DNA from: Qipengyuania citrea | GTDB taxonomy: Bacteria; Pseudomonadota; Alphaproteobacteria; Sphingomonadales; Sphingomonadaceae | Direction: 5' to 3' | Assembly (NCBI RefSeq): GCF_024171405.1 | Contig: NZ_JALJZT010000002.1 | Coordinates: forward strand, 2,046,001-2,110,000 | Length of the DNA: 64,000 nucleotides | Part shown: positions 63,924 through 64,000 of the stretch, piece by piece | How positions within the stretch are numbered: position 1 is the stretch's first letter | How the letters are laid out: every line of letters begins with the position of its first letter | The notes under the pieces: model-generated | What the model was told of the DNA's origin: nothing | Seen by the model: the letters and a program-made list of their open reading frames with translations, nothing else | Databases searched by the model: none | Made by a program: the position numbers and the translations under genes

Positions 63924-64000
63924 TCAATACATGTGCTGGCCGCCGTTGATGCTCATCGTCGAGCCGGTCACGAATGCGGCATGTTCGGAGCACAGGAAGC
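63924..64000 (-). CDS. Short-chain dehydrogenase C-terminus, acetoacetyl-CoA reductase-like
   Basis: Only the last 25 codons are in the window: FLCSEHAAFVTGSTMSINGGQHMY. The FL-x-SE-x-A-x-F-x-TG ... S-x-NGGQHM ending is typical of PhaB-type acetoacetyl-CoA reductases of polyhydroxybutyrate synthesis, within the SDR family. The remainder lies beyond the right edge, so the assignment is tentative. Confidence 0.6.
   Translation of the reverse strand, partial: FLCSEHAAFVTGSTMSINGGQHMY

Noticed and set aside
1-64000. Mobile elements, CRISPR arrays, prophage genes
   Set aside because: No transposase, integrase, phage structural gene, regularly spaced repeat or sharp compositional island could be found.

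Overview
The window is high-GC chromosomal DNA that reads like an alphaproteobacterium of the Sphingomonadales, most likely Erythrobacteraceae. The evidence is a Caulobacter-type TonB receptor next to a tryptophan-halogenase-like gene, the order rpe / heparinase-like / purH, a 180-kDa-class NAD-glutamate dehydrogenase, a CYP153-type P450, a paired YqiJ/flotillin locus, and small proteins with sphingomonad-like signatures. Genes are densely packed. Many same-strand neighbours overlap by ATGA, GTGA, TGATG or TAATG. I see no insertion sequence, prophage, CRISPR array or plasmid gene, so this looks like core and soft-core chromosome.

Layout. 1-3.6 kb: truncated flavin halogenase and a large TonB-dependent receptor whose promoter carries a palindromic operator. 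4.0-6.0 kb: translationally coupled lipid-kinase-like gene and a nucleotidyltransferase-like gene. 6.7-14.3 kb: rpe, heparinase-like, purH, a 43-residue membrane peptide coupled to exported msrA, a Zur-type regulator, and dxs. 14.4-22.7 kb: crotonase, a threonine/proline-linker membrane protein, NnrU, FKBP isomerase, two exported amidohydrolases and a POT peptide transporter (a likely peptide-scavenging locus), a GntR/YtrA regulator and ihfB. 22.8-31.4 kb: tRNA-Leu(TAA), a double-PilZ protein, exported msrB, CYP153 P450, a NatAB-like ABC exporter, queG, a CaiB-type CoA-transferase and a ferredoxin reductase. 31.5-42.3 kb: glutamate dehydrogenase, a hydrolase/TPR/luciferase-like operon, DUF898 and M48 membrane proteins, and a three-gene regulator/membrane operon. 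42.3-46.2 kb: PhoD phosphatase, then thrS behind a leader with seven consecutive threonine codons and an attenuator-like hairpin set. 46.2-54.4 kb: TauE permease, agmatine deiminase, M28 peptidase, glnE, a single-Cys peroxiredoxin and an M23 peptidase. 54.5-57.4 kb: coupled acyl-CoA synthetase and a second P450. 57.7-64 kb: YqiJ/flotillin, galU, murA, small proteins, a membrane-anchored HTH/DUF4019 protein and the 3' end of an SDR that resembles acetoacetyl-CoA reductase.

The strongest unexplained signal is the thrS leader (43963-44129). It has a 23-codon reading frame with seven threonine codons in a row, mutually exclusive hairpins, and a perfect 11-bp stem followed by ATTTT just upstream of threonyl-tRNA synthetase. 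This has the layout of a ribosome-mediated attenuator sensing charged tRNA-Thr. Second-tier signals are the operator in the receptor promoter, the lipid-kinase/nucleotidyltransferase pair, the palindrome over the CYP153 -35 box, and bidirectional CTAG stop codons shared by convergent genes.
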